Of a stretch of 64,000 bases of DNA, positions 40,293 through 49,800 are shown one piece after another. Below the pieces are notes generated by a model that worked only from the letters and a program-made list of their open reading frames with translations, did no database searches and was not told where the DNA came from. Every line of letters starts with the position of its first letter. Position 1 is the stretch's first letter. The DNA lies in contig JBILVK010000002.1 in NCBI GenBank assembly GCA_044370475.1, positions 1-64,000 on the forward strand, written 5' to 3'. The DNA comes from B1 sp044370475. GTDB taxonomy: Bacteria; Bacteroidota; Bacteroidia; UKL13-3. The position numbers and the translations under genes were made by a program.

Positions 40293-41849
40293 CTAGATAA
40301 TAACTTCCTCTCCCTTTGCATTCATAAACTTATAATCTATTAAATGCATACTTTGATTTGGCATTACTTTAATCCACTGCCTATAAGCTTTCCACCACCT
40401 AAAACGTGGCGATTTAAACCAACCATCTTTAAGAAATGCCGCCAAAAACGGATGTACTTCAATGGTAAATCCTTTTAAATGTAGATTCTCTATTAAATAT
40501 TTGATGTGACTTTCTATATCATCTACAATACTAACGCTCGATTGAATTTCACCACTGCCAAGGCAGGTCGGACATTTTTCATTGGTTACCACAGCCATTT
40601 CTGGCCTCACGCGCTGGCGGGTAATTTGAATTAAGCCAAACGGACTCATTGGAAGAATCTTGTGCTTGGCTCTATCGGTCTTCATTACCTCCTTTAATTT
40701 CTCATAAACCAGCTTTCTGTTTCCAGCGGTTTTTAAGTCAATTAAGTCAATAACAATAATACCACCAAGATCCCTAAGGCGTAACTGACGGGCAATTTCA
40801 TCAACCGCCTCCATATTTACCTTTAAGGCATTCTCTTCCTGGTTTTCACCTTTACCAGAGGTGTTCCCACTGTTAACATCTATTACATGTAAGGCCTCAG
40901 TATGTTCAATGATGAGGTAAGAACCTCCCATGAAATTTACTTCCTTGCCAAAACTGGTTTTAATCTGTTTCTCAATTCCAAAATGCTCAAAAATGGGTAG
41001 CTTGCCAGCATACAGCTTAACAATATTCTCTAATTCGGGCGATTTACTTTTGAGATATGATTTGATTTTAGTGTATAAAAAGTTGTCATTTACCTGTATA
41101 TTGGTATATGTCTCATTCACCAAATCCCTTACCATGGTTAGGGTTCTATCGTTTTCACCTAAAACTTTTTGGGGAGGAGTGGCATCTCTTAATTGCTTGC
41201 ACAAATCGTCCCACTTGCCCATCAAGTCTTTCAGGTCGGCTTGCAAATCTTCCTGACTTTCACCTTCAGCATTGGTTCTTATAATTACACCAAAGTTTTC
41301 TGGCCTAATCGCGTTTACTGCCTCTTTTAACCTGCGACGTTCGTCTTGCTTAACAATTTTCTTAGAAATAGAAACACTATTATCAAAAGGCATCATCACC
41401 AAAAATCTTCCTGCAAGAGAAAGTTCGGCTGTTAACCTCGGACCTTTGTTAGAAATGGGTTCTTTGCTTATTTGAACCAGTACTTGCTGGCTTCTTTTAA
41501 AGAGTTCTGTAATCTTACCACCTTTGTTAATATCAGATTCAAGGTGTTCTTGTTTAATTCCAAAATCTTTGGGCCTACTTGCCCTTAGCATTCTGCTAAA
41601 TTTTTGGGTTGATTGAAATTGGGGACCTAAATCGAGGTAATGTAAAAAGGCATCTTTTTCGTGGCCTACATCTACAAATGCCGCGTTTAAACCGGGCATA
41701 ACTTTACCAACTGTACCTAAATATACATCTCCAACTTGGTAATTATCGTCTACCTTTTCATGATGAAGTTCTATTAACTTCTTATCCTTAAGAATAGCAA
41801 TATCAACCCCTCCCGAAGGGTTTGAATTTATTATTAATTCGTAATTCAC
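40293..41849 (-). CDS. rng: Ribonuclease G (Rne/Rng family)
   Basis: A 518-residue endoribonuclease for rRNA and mRNA processing. The S1 domain lies at about 35-125 (GDVYLGTVGKVMPGLNAAFV, DVGHEKDAFLHYLDLG). The catalytic core contains HVIDVNSGNTSG and GGIIVIDLIDLK, with the two metal-binding aspartates, and the CPTCLGSG zinc-link that holds the dimer. The length is typical of Bacteroidota RNase G. A terminator separates it from the upstream small protein gene. Confidence 0.93.
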   Translation of the reverse strand: MNYELIINSNPSGGVDIAILKDKKLIELHHEKVDDNYQVGDVYLGTVGKVMPGLNAAFVDVGHEKDAFLHYLDLGPQFQSTQKFSRMLRASRPKDFGIKQEHLESDINKGGKITELFKRSQQVLVQISKEPISNKGPRLTAELSLAGRFLVMMPFDNSVSISKKIVKQDERRRLKEAVNAIRPENFGVIIRTNAEGESQEDLQADLKDLMGKWDDLCKQLRDATPPQKVLGENDRTLTMVRDLVNETYTNIQVNDNFLYTKIKSYLKSKSPELENIVKLYAGKLPIFEHFGIEKQIKTSFGKEVNFMGGSYLIIEHTEALHVIDVNSGNTSGKGENQEENALKVNMEAVDEIARQLRLRDLGGIIVIDLIDLKTAGNRKLVYEKLKEVMKTDRAKHKILPMSPFGLIQITRQRVRPEMAVVTNEKCPTCLGSGEIQSSVSIVDDIESHIKYLIENLHLKGFTIEVHPFLAAFLKDGWFKSPRFRWWKAYRQWIKVMPNQSMHLIDYKFMNAKGEEVII

Positions 41850-41933
41850 TGCAATAATTTGTTAGGCAATCAGCTTTTTGCTGTTGCAATTTTGGGGAGG
41901 GTAATCATAAATAACTTAAGAGAAACTGCATAG

Positions 41934-41970
41934 AAAAAAGAAGTAAGGAACTTAAACTTACTTCTTTTTT
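41934..41970 (-). terminator. Intrinsic terminator of the COX24-like gene
   Basis: AAAAAAGAAGTAAG (41934-41947) pairs with CTTACTTCTTTTTT (41957-41970). The A/T-rich outer arms give a U-tract on either strand, so it may work in both directions. It lies ten bases after the small gene's stop. Confidence 0.85.
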
Positions 41971-41979
41971 CGTTAAAAA

Positions 41980-42069
41980 CTACTTCTTCTTATGTCTGTT
42001 CTTACGAAGACGTTTTTTGCGTTTGTGGGTTGCGATTTTATGACGCTTTCTTTTTTTACCGCTTGGCAT
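41980..42069 (-). CDS. COX24/AURKAIP1-like small basic protein (bS22/mS38-type)
   Basis: A 29-residue, extremely basic protein starting MPSGKKRKRHKIATHKRK and ending RKNRHKKK. It belongs to the AURKAIP1/COX24 domain family conserved across Bacteroidota and related to mitochondrial ribosomal protein mS38 and mycobacterial bS22, so it is probably a small ribosomal subunit component. The reading frame is short but has a clear ATG at 42069, stop at 41980 and its own terminator. It lies one base downstream of the TPR gene. Confidence 0.85.
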   Translation of the reverse strand: MPSGKKRKRHKIATHKRKKRLRKNRHKKK

Positions 42070-42070
42070 G

Positions 42071-42913
42071 TTAATTGGAATTTTTAAGGTTATTAATAGT
42101 AATCTCTATATTTTTCTTTGCTTCTTCATCTGGCACTAGGCCTTTAAAAGTTTCAAATGCTTTAATTGCTTCCATTTTCTTACCTAGCTGACTGTATGTT
42201 TCGCCCAAGTAATAGTGGAATTCGGGATTCATGGGTTGAATGCGAACCAAAGTCTCAAACCTAGCAGCTGCCTTATCCATTTGATTGCTGCGCATAGACA
42301 GCATACCCAATGTATAATTAGCTTCAATATTGTTTGAATCCCTACGTGTTACATCCTTAGCCATTTGAACACCTTTCATAATGTCGAGGTCGTTTTGGAT
42401 ATAGCAAATTGCTAATGCATTCTTGGCCTCTAAGTTGTTCTCGTTCAATGCTGCCACCTTTTCAAATGCTTTTATGGCTTCCCTCGAAGCATATATCTGC
42501 ATGGCAGTATCTTCGCACATTGCGGCAAATTCATAAAACCTGAAACCTGCATTGTACCAAGAATTTTCATCGTTGATTTTCTCAGCTACTTTGCTAAAAT
42601 AATGTGCGCCAACTAATTTAAACCCTAAAGAATCCCAGGTTGTTGATAGGTCGGCAATCTCATAAATTTTAGCTTCTGGGTTACTGGCCAAATCTGTTTT
42701 GGCACTAATATCTTCCCAAGCAGCTGTTGTAATAGAATCTTTTAAACTAGCCAAATAATCATTGAAATCAAAGCTGCGTACCGGCTGATTTGCAGCAGTA
42801 GAAGCTGTTGGCAATACATCTGGCGTGCTCGACTTATAGTTTAAATAAACCAATAGGCCAACCATGCTCAATAGCACCGCTACAATGATTATTTGTGCTT
42901 TGTTAAATTGCAT
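42071..42913 (-). CDS. TPR repeat protein with N-terminal membrane anchor
   Basis: 280 residues. A single transmembrane or uncleaved signal helix (KAQIIIVAVLLSMVGLLVYLN) is followed by a Ser/Thr/Pro-rich spacer and TPR repeats (AIKAFEKVAALNENNLEAKN, NIEANYTLGMLSMRSNQMDK, PEFHYYLGETYSQLGKKMEA). It is a periplasm-facing scaffold of unknown partner. Its start shares a base with the HU gene's stop, so both are co-transcribed. The HU-TPR-RNase G order is seen in other Bacteroidota (recalled, not checked here). Confidence 0.8.
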   Translation of the reverse strand: MQFNKAQIIIVAVLLSMVGLLVYLNYKSSTPDVLPTASTAANQPVRSFDFNDYLASLKDSITTAAWEDISAKTDLASNPEAKIYEIADLSTTWDSLGFKLVGAHYFSKVAEKINDENSWYNAGFRFYEFAAMCEDTAMQIYASREAIKAFEKVAALNENNLEAKNALAICYIQNDLDIMKGVQMAKDVTRRDSNNIEANYTLGMLSMRSNQMDKAAARFETLVRIQPMNPEFHYYLGETYSQLGKKMEAIKAFETFKGLVPDEEAKKNIEITINNLKNSN

Positions 42914-43254
42914 TAAGCTTCTTTTAAGGCTTGCTTAGCTTCTGCTTCTCTCTTAGCTGCTGTAGTTTTTACTACTTCACTTTTCTTGATTTTTTCAACA
43001 AAAGTTTTTGCTGGCTTAAACGAAGGAATATAATGCTCATCAATTACCATAGCAGTATTTTTCGAAATATTGCGAGCAATCTTCTTAGCACGTCTCTTAA
43101 TAATAAATGAACCAAATCCACGGAAATACACATTTTTTCCTTCTGTCATGTTGTTGCGCACAACTTTGAAAAATGATTCTACTACCTCTTGCACTTGATT
43201 TTTCTCTACACCTGTTTTAAGTGAAATCTCTTGGATAATTTCTGCTTTAGTCAT
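42913..43254 (-). CDS. HU/IHF family DNA-binding protein
   Basis: A 113-residue nucleoid protein. Residues 1-90 are the HU fold: MTKAEIIQEISLKTGVEKNQ, RNNMTEGKNVYFRGFGSFII, KRRAKKIARNISKNT (DNA-binding arm), IPSFKPAKTFVEKIK. A basic/Ala-rich tail (about 20 residues, KREAEAKQALKEA) extends beyond the usual 90 residues. It bends DNA and organises the nucleoid. Divergent from mutY. Confidence 0.92.
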   Translation of the reverse strand: MTKAEIIQEISLKTGVEKNQVQEVVESFFKVVRNNMTEGKNVYFRGFGSFIIKRRAKKIARNISKNTAMVIDEHYIPSFKPAKTFVEKIKKSEVVKTTAAKREAEAKQALKEA

Positions 43255-43393
43255 TGTTAATCTGTATTATATGATTGAATTTTTTTTACCTTTTTTGTAC
43301 TTATCTCATTCGTAAGGGGTTGCAAATGTATGTATTAGAACTGAAAAAAGGTGTTTTTTTTATAAAATAATTCATTTTTATTGCAAACATTAA

Positions 43394-44452
43394 ATGATTC
43401 CACAAAATCTTCTGGTTCAATGGTACCAAATCCATAAGCGAGATTTGCCTTGGCGAAATACGCAAGACCCATATATCATATGGCTTTCGGAGGTTATTTT
43501 GCAACAAACCAGGGTGGCGCAAGGTATGCCCTATTTTCTAAAGTTTGCACAAGTTTATCCACGTGTAGAAATGTTGGCTCAGGCAAACCAAGAGCAAATT
43601 CTTAAATTATGGCAGGGCTTGGGTTATTATAGCCGGGCCAGAAATATGCACCATACGGCTCAATTGGTAACGAAAAATTATCAAGGCCAATTTCCAAATT
43701 CCTATCTCGGTCTGATCCAACTCAAAGGAATTGGGCCGTACACGGCCGCGGCTATTGCTAGCTTTGCTTTTAATGAGGCTGTGGCGGTTTTAGATGGTAA
43801 CGTGTTTAGGGTTATCTCTCGTTATTATGCCCAAGCAGAGCCTATTAACAGTACTGCAGGCAAAAAAATATTTGAGGAGCTTGCCGCTAAATTCCTAAAT
43901 AAAAAAATGCCTGCCATACACAATCAGGCCATGATGGAGCTAGGCTCATTAATCTGCACCCCATCTAAACCTAATTGCGGCGATTGTCCGCTACAAGCAA
44001 CTTGCAAGGCCAATCTTACAGGTACGCAACATTTGTTCCCTGTAAAAATCAAGAAAAATGCGCCAAAAACGCGTCATTTCAATTATTTCTTCATCAAAGC
44101 CAATAACAAAATAGCTTTTATACAGCGGGCTAAGGGCGATATTTGGCAAAATCTTTTTGAATTGCCTCTAATAGAAACCTCTGAACCTTTTGTTATCGAA
44201 AATGCTGAAAAATACCTAGCAACGGCGAATTGGTTCAGACCGAAAAAATTGCCTAAACTGCTTTTTGAAACCAAACATATTTTAACTCACCAACATATTG
44301 AGGCCAAGTTTTTTGAGATTGAACTCGCTGCAAAGGATAAGGCTGCCATTGGCGCTACTTGGTACAATTTGGAGGAGTTTAAAAAATTACCTATTGCTAG
44401 GTTGATGGAAAAGTTTTTTAATTCCGTAAATTTGTATCATGAGTCTAAATAA
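43394..44452 (+). CDS. mutY: A/G-specific adenine glycosylase MutY
   Basis: 352 residues. It removes adenine mispaired with 8-oxoguanine. The catalytic Glu is in SEVILQQTRV, the HhH motif LKGIGPYTAAAIASFA is followed by the catalytic Asp in VLDGNVFRV, the 4Fe-4S set is CTPSKPNCGDCPLQATC, and a NUDIX-like C-terminal domain recognises 8-oxoG. It overlaps ssb by 14 bases. mutY-ssb-gldE-gldD is a conserved Bacteroidota order. It carries two palindrome-related sites, one immediately before the HhH motif. Confidence 0.95.
   Translation: MIPQNLLVQWYQIHKRDLPWRNTQDPYIIWLSEVILQQTRVAQGMPYFLKFAQVYPRVEMLAQANQEQILKLWQGLGYYSRARNMHHTAQLVTKNYQGQFPNSYLGLIQLKGIGPYTAAAIASFAFNEAVAVLDGNVFRVISRYYAQAEPINSTAGKKIFEELAAKFLNKKMPAIHNQAMMELGSLICTPSKPNCGDCPLQATCKANLTGTQHLFPVKIKKNAPKTRHFNYFFIKANNKIAFIQRAKGDIWQNLFELPLIETSEPFVIENAEKYLATANWFRPKKLPKLLFETKHILTHQHIEAKFFEIELAAKDKAAIGATWYNLEEFKKLPIARLMEKFFNSVNLYHESK
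43706..43721 (+). repeat. Dispersed palindrome near-match (CTCGGTCTGATCCAAC)
   Basis: The core GGTCTGATCC has one difference. It lies in mutY and codes LGLIQL, just before the HhH motif. Confidence 0.5.
44230..44244 (-). repeat. Dispersed palindrome copy (TTGGTTCAGACCGAA)
   Basis: Exact asymmetric form on the minus strand, inside mutY. It codes WFRPKK. Confidence 0.9.
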
Positions 44453-44825
44453 GGTGATGTTGATTGGAAATTTGGGGCAAGATCCTACAGTGAAATACCT
44501 TGAAAGTAACCGCGTAGTGGCTCAGTTTTCAATGGCTACGCACGAGAGCTTTACCGATAAAAATGGCGAAACAAGGGTAGAAACTGAATGGCATCAGGTG
44601 GTGGTTTGGGATTCTTTGGCCAAATTGGTCGACCAGTTAAAGTTGAAATCTATGCTGATTAAGGGGACACAGGTTTTTGTGGAGGGCAAAATTAAAACCG
44701 AAAATTACCGCGATAAGCAAGGGCTTGAACAAAAACGAAAGGTGATTAAGGCGAGCCAAATTCAATTGCTCACCAATAATAAACCTGCTGATTTTAAGCC
44801 TCATAGTGAAATACCTGCAGAGTAA
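44439..44825 (+). CDS. ssb: Single-stranded DNA-binding protein
   Basis: A 128-residue OB-fold protein. It begins SLNKVMLIGNLGQDPTVKYL, with ETRVETEWHQVVVWDSLAKL and GTQVFVEGKIKTENYRDKQG. The usual acidic C-terminal tip is short here (SEIPAE). It overlaps mutY by 14 bases. It protects ssDNA in replication and repair. Confidence 0.94.
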   Translation: MSLNKVMLIGNLGQDPTVKYLESNRVVAQFSMATHESFTDKNGETRVETEWHQVVVWDSLAKLVDQLKLKSMLIKGTQVFVEGKIKTENYRDKQGLEQKRKVIKASQIQLLTNNKPADFKPHSEIPAE

Positions 44826-44915
44826 GATTGTTGAAAAGTGGACAATCTGTTTGCTAGAATTTTCCATTTTTAGCTCATAATCATTATCTTTGCTCTTTAT
44901 TAAGTTTAAAACCAT

Positions 44916-46250
44916 ATGGGCGAACCTCCTCCGGGTAGTATCTATTTACAGATTTTCAATGCTGCTCTTAGCACCTCAGATTCATTAAGTATTCTCTTTT
45001 ATATTTTATTTATCGTTGTTTTTGTTGTTTTATCTGCAGCCTTTTCTGGCTCGGAAAACGCATTATTCTCTTTGTCTAAAGCCCAGTTACAAGAGTTAAT
45101 AGAGGTTCCTGGCCCAAGAGCCAATGCCATAAACTTCTTATTGCGTTATCCCAAGAGACTCTTAGCAACCATTCTCATTGCAAATACTTTTGTAAACATT
45201 GCCATGGTATTGGTTTCTACCTTGCTTTTTGCTGCTATCTTTAATTTTTCTGCCTTCCCTTTTATTGGTTTTTTGGTGGAAGTGGTGCTTGTTACTTTTA
45301 TGTTGGTGCTTTTTGGGGAGGTTATTCCTAAAGTGTATTCTTTTCAAAACAATGTTAAAGTTTCCCATCTCCTTGCAGTGCCTCTTTATTACACTTACAA
45401 ATTATTTCAACCTCTAGTGTATTTGCTAGAACAAAGTACAACCATAATAGATAAGAGAATTACCAAAAAAGGTCATATTTTTTCTGTTGATGAGCTTACA
45501 CATGCCATCGAAATTACTTCCGAAAAAGACGCTCCCAAACAAGAAAAAAACATTTTAAAAGGGGTGGTAAATTTTGGCAATACCAATGTAAAGCAAATCA
45601 TGAGGCAGCGACCAGATGTGGTGGGCGTTGATTTAGATACTGATTTTAGGCAACTCATGATTCAAATTGTAGATTCGGGTTACAGTAGGGTGCCTGTTTT
45701 TCAAGATAATTTGGACCAGATAAAAGGGATACTTTTTACCAAAGATCTTCTTCCTTATCTAAATTATACGGATAATTTTCAGTGGCAAAAATTGTTAAGA
45801 CCTGCCTACTTTGTGCCTGAGAGTAAAAAAATTGATGACCTACTTAAGGAGTTTCAATCTAAAAGAATGCACCTAGCTGTTGTGGTTGATGAGTTTGGTG
45901 GTACCAGTGGCTTGGTGAGTATGGAAGATATTGTAGAAGAGATTTTTGGCGAAATTCAGGATGAATTTGATGAGGATGAACATGTTTACACGCGCATTAA
46001 CGACCATACTTTTATTTTTGAAGGAAAGATGCTCATCAACGATATGTGTAAATACATGGAGATAGATGCCAATGATTTTGAAGACATACGCAATGATGCC
46101 GAAACACTAGGAGGGATGCTCCTTGAGCTTAATGCCCACTTACCCAAATTGGGTCAGGAAATAAAGTTTGATAGATACACGTTTAAAATAGAATCTGTAG
46201 ATACCAGAAGAATTAAAAGGGTAAAAGTTAGTTTTGAACCAAGTATTTAA
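44916..46250 (+). CDS. gldE: Gliding motility-associated membrane protein GldE
   Basis: A 444-residue member of the DUF21/CBS/CorC (CNNM) family. The N-terminal membrane domain with FSGSENALFSLSKAQL, VPGPRANAINFLLRYPKRLL and VILFGEVIPK-type segment (LVLFGEVIPKVY) is followed by two CBS domains (VDLDTDFRQLMIQIVDSGYS, MHLAVVVDEFGGTSG, MEDIVEEIFGEI) and a CorC/HlyC C-terminal domain. In gliding Bacteroidota gldE precedes gldD, as here (two-base gap). A TATCTTTG box lies upstream at 44885-44892 without a well-spaced -33 element. Confidence 0.92.
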   Translation: MGEPPPGSIYLQIFNAALSTSDSLSILFYILFIVVFVVLSAAFSGSENALFSLSKAQLQELIEVPGPRANAINFLLRYPKRLLATILIANTFVNIAMVLVSTLLFAAIFNFSAFPFIGFLVEVVLVTFMLVLFGEVIPKVYSFQNNVKVSHLLAVPLYYTYKLFQPLVYLLEQSTTIIDKRITKKGHIFSVDELTHAIEITSEKDAPKQEKNILKGVVNFGNTNVKQIMRQRPDVVGVDLDTDFRQLMIQIVDSGYSRVPVFQDNLDQIKGILFTKDLLPYLNYTDNFQWQKLLRPAYFVPESKKIDDLLKEFQSKRMHLAVVVDEFGGTSGLVSMEDIVEEIFGEIQDEFDEDEHVYTRINDHTFIFEGKMLINDMCKYMEIDANDFEDIRNDAETLGGMLLELNAHLPKLGQEIKFDRYTFKIESVDTRRIKRVKVSFEPSI

Positions 46251-46252
46251 TC

Positions 46253-46828
46253 ATGCAAAAAATTTCACTTCTTTTATTACTATCTCTCATCTTTGCTTGC
46301 AGCGATGACCAACAAACAACCCCAAGGGAAAGAGGTTTTCAAAGAATTGATTTGCCTCAAAAATCATACGCTAGATTTACTTTAGAAAACTGTAATTATA
46401 GTTTCGATTTACCTGCTTATGCAGAAGTAAAACCAGATCCATATCCTGCGGCGGAAGAATGCTGGTACAATGTTTATTACAAGCCTTTTGGGGCTACTTT
46501 ACATTTAAGTTACAGGAAAGTGAAAGATAGAAAGGACCTCTTTAAATTGCTTAACGACTCCCGAGAAATGGTTTTTAAACATGTAATGAAGGCCGACCAA
46601 ATTGTTGAAAATTACATAAACACCAATCAAGTTCAAGGCATATTTTATGAGCTAGATGGAAGTACTGCCACCAATGCCCAGTTTTATGTAACAGATAGTA
46701 CTAGCCACTTCCTTAGAGGCTCTTTATACTTTAATGGCAAAACAAACCAAGATTCTATTGCACCTGTACTTAAGTTTATAAAGACAGATATGCTTAAGCT
46801 AATAGAAACCTTGCAATGGGAAAAATAA
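46253..46828 (+). CDS. gldD: Gliding motility lipoprotein GldD
   Basis: A 191-residue lipoprotein (signal KISLLLLLSLIFAC, lipid Cys16). GldD features include YARFTLENCNYSFDLPAYAE, CWYNVYYKPFGATLHLSY and FYELDGSTATNAQFYVTD. It is needed for gliding in Flavobacterium johnsoniae by established knowledge, with unclear biochemical function. It lies two bases after gldE and converges with the large secreted-protein gene at 46830. Confidence 0.92.
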   Translation: MQKISLLLLLSLIFACSDDQQTTPRERGFQRIDLPQKSYARFTLENCNYSFDLPAYAEVKPDPYPAAEECWYNVYYKPFGATLHLSYRKVKDRKDLFKLLNDSREMVFKHVMKADQIVENYINTNQVQGIFYELDGSTATNAQFYVTDSTSHFLRGSLYFNGKTNQDSIAPVLKFIKTDMLKLIETLQWEK

Positions 46829-46829
46829 G

Positions 46830-49800
46830 CTATCTTAATACAGTGAAATTGCCTTTTAAAGTGTGCTTAGATTGATCCCAGCCAGTATAGTTTACAATGT
46901 AAAAATACACATCAGCCATAATCTCATTCCCATCTACCTTCCCGTCAAATCCTTGCTTCTTGTCCTTGGTTTCAAATATTCTTTCTCCCCATCTATTGTA
47001 GATCTGTAACTGAAAGTCTTTCACAAATACAGGCAATGTCTTAAACTCATCATTTAAACCATCACCATTTTTAGTGTAGGCGTTTGGACAATAAACAATG
47101 GGGCTCTGAACCAAATCAATGGTATTAGATTTACTGGTTTGATTGTTTCCAAATATATTCTCGTACGCCAATACTGTATATTGGTATAGGCCATTATCAT
47201 AATTCAATTGACCGTCATTAAACATCAATGGTTTTTCAGTTTTGGTAAATAGGGTCGACTCTTGGTAGATCCCTGGTTCTGTTTTTAATAACTCGTACCT
47301 GTTAATTCCTAAACTCCAATAATCGTATGGAAGCCAATTCACCTTATTTACAAAAGGCTCAGCATTGCCTTGTAATAATATAGTGCAAGCTTCTTTATTG
47401 TTTACACTGGTATTGCCACATAAGTCTACATTTACCAATCTATAACAATAACTTGCTTCATCTACATCCACATCTTCATCATTAAAAACAGTATCTGTAA
47501 GCACCCGCTTCTCATCAACCATTTCAAAGCTTGAACTAAACCTTCCTTTACGTTTCCATATCTCATAACGCCAAAAACTGTCTTGCTCTGCACTCTCATA
47601 AACCAACTGTATCGATTTGTCATTTACCACGGTTGCGTTATAAATCTCGAGGTTGGGTGCAAACGTTAAAGTTCCCTTTAAGCAAGATGCCGTACTTGTA
47701 TCTCCAAAATAGTTGCAATAGTCACTTGTGGTTAAAGAATAACATACTTTATTGCTTGGATTAACCAAATAATTATCTACAAAATAAGTGGTGCTTAAAT
47801 CATTAAAAGTTGCAATCTTACTAGGTACCCCATTTTCAATTCTTAACAAATACAAAAACTGAGTGAGCGGTTTCTTATTTAAAACGCTCCATTCAACCAG
47901 TATAGAATCCTGACTCAACTTCTTAGGACAATACGCATTTCCTACCATAGCAGGTTCTTGGGGTATTACAATAAATTTTATGGTTTTAAATCCTTGTCTA
48001 AAATGAGGACAACTGTTATCTCTTACTTGTACAATAAATTCAATAGTGTCTGAACCAATTTCACTGCAGGTAGGTATCCATTTTAAACCCGCAAAACCTA
48101 AACCAACCCCATCTTTATAGCTAGTTGTCACTTGTGGTTTCCCAATAATATTTCCTCCTAATTTTATAAAAACTGAGTCTAATGGATCCTTCGCATTCAC
48201 AAAATAACTGCCGCTAAAAGTATCATAGGCATGCAATACAAAATACTCGGTATTTAATCCCAAAAAACTATTGGCATCCAAACTATCTCCTTTATATAAA
48301 CTGCATATCAACCTAGAAGTATCGCCCGCCAACCTACAACTGTTAAGGCTTTGCATTTGATAGCAATAGTTCAAATCTAAATTCAATGGCGCATTAACAT
48401 CCATAAAATTATTGGCCATCATATTATTTAATGAATCTAATAAGGCCATTTTACTTCCATTTACCGACCTATAAATTTGATAGTTTAAGAAGTCGGAATT
48501 TGGGGTGATGCTTATAAAATTTACTTGCAAGGTTTTATCATCTAAAACCTTCACACAATTTGGGTATGGCGGCTCAATGGGGTCAGAAATCAAAACAATT
48601 TTTATAACGCCTTTCACCTCGTTAGGTATTGGACAAGCAGCATCGTTTATCGTAACATGAATATAGAATGTGTCTGAACCAAAATCTGTACATAGCGATG
48701 TCCAATCAAGTTCACCTTCAATTAATCCCGGTATATCTTTGCTTATATTAATCTTGGCCGGACTTATAGCACGAGTGAGTATATCCGATTCAAAAACAGC
48801 GGTCATTTTATCTCCACCTGCATCTGTAATTTTAAACGGATAATTGAGGTTCTTACCAGCGTAAACGATCAATACAGTATCTTTAAACAAAGGCGGACTT
48901 ACATAGGTTCTCATGTCAAATTTAAACAAGCCTAAATTACATCCTCCTTGGTTGGTATCATAAGCTCTCTTACCCGGATTAAGTCGGGAATAAGCAGTAG
49001 GAGTGGTTGGGAAATCGCTTAAGCCTCCACATCCTGCACATACTGCTTGGTAAACCACCCCCGATTTATCAAAATGGCTGGTTCCACCATCAACATGTTC
49101 TTGACTTTGACTACCTCCATAGAAACTAGCGTATAGTAATTCTTTAAAATCGGGAGCCAAAACCATGAGGTAAAAATCAGACCCATCAGAAGTTTTTTGA
49201 AATGCATCGGAGGTTACAGGCATGCCAAAAACATGATCCATTCCATTGTGGTAAGAATTGTTTGTACCACCTCCCCATCCACTCACATAAACCCTTCCAC
49301 AAATATCAACCAGGAAGGCAGAAGGAGATAAACAAGGCATTATACTGCTTCCTTTTCCAAAGGTGGTTGTTAATAACAAAGTTGTTAAACTACTATTGTA
49401 TTTCCTTACAAATTGTTTCGCATTAGCAACACCATAAACACCTGCACTCATGGTAAAGCTACCACTTGTTTGTCCCATGGTATAAATATTATTCTGGGCA
49501 TCTGTTTGCACAAAAAAAGCTTGGTCATAGGCTCCTGTGCCTACATAAATAACTCTCTGCTTAACCCCACTGCTAGAATATTTACCAATAAATCCATCTA
49601 CTCCACCACCATAAGGAAATGAACTTGTTCCAAACTGAAGGTTACCACTGGTTGTACCGCCTCCAATAATGGGTTCATTTAAATTATTTACGCAAACAGA
49701 ATGCACAGATTCATCTCCAGTGCCTCCAATAAATGTACTAAACAAAATATTGCTTAACATTCCATTTAACTTCAAAAAATATCCATCCTGAACGCCACCT

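Noticed and set aside
48045..48675. Partial palindrome-like words GTGTCTGAACCAA at about 48045 and 48670
   Set aside because: Both come from the repeated protein motif GSDT in the 1454-residue protein, and the left half of the palindrome is missing.
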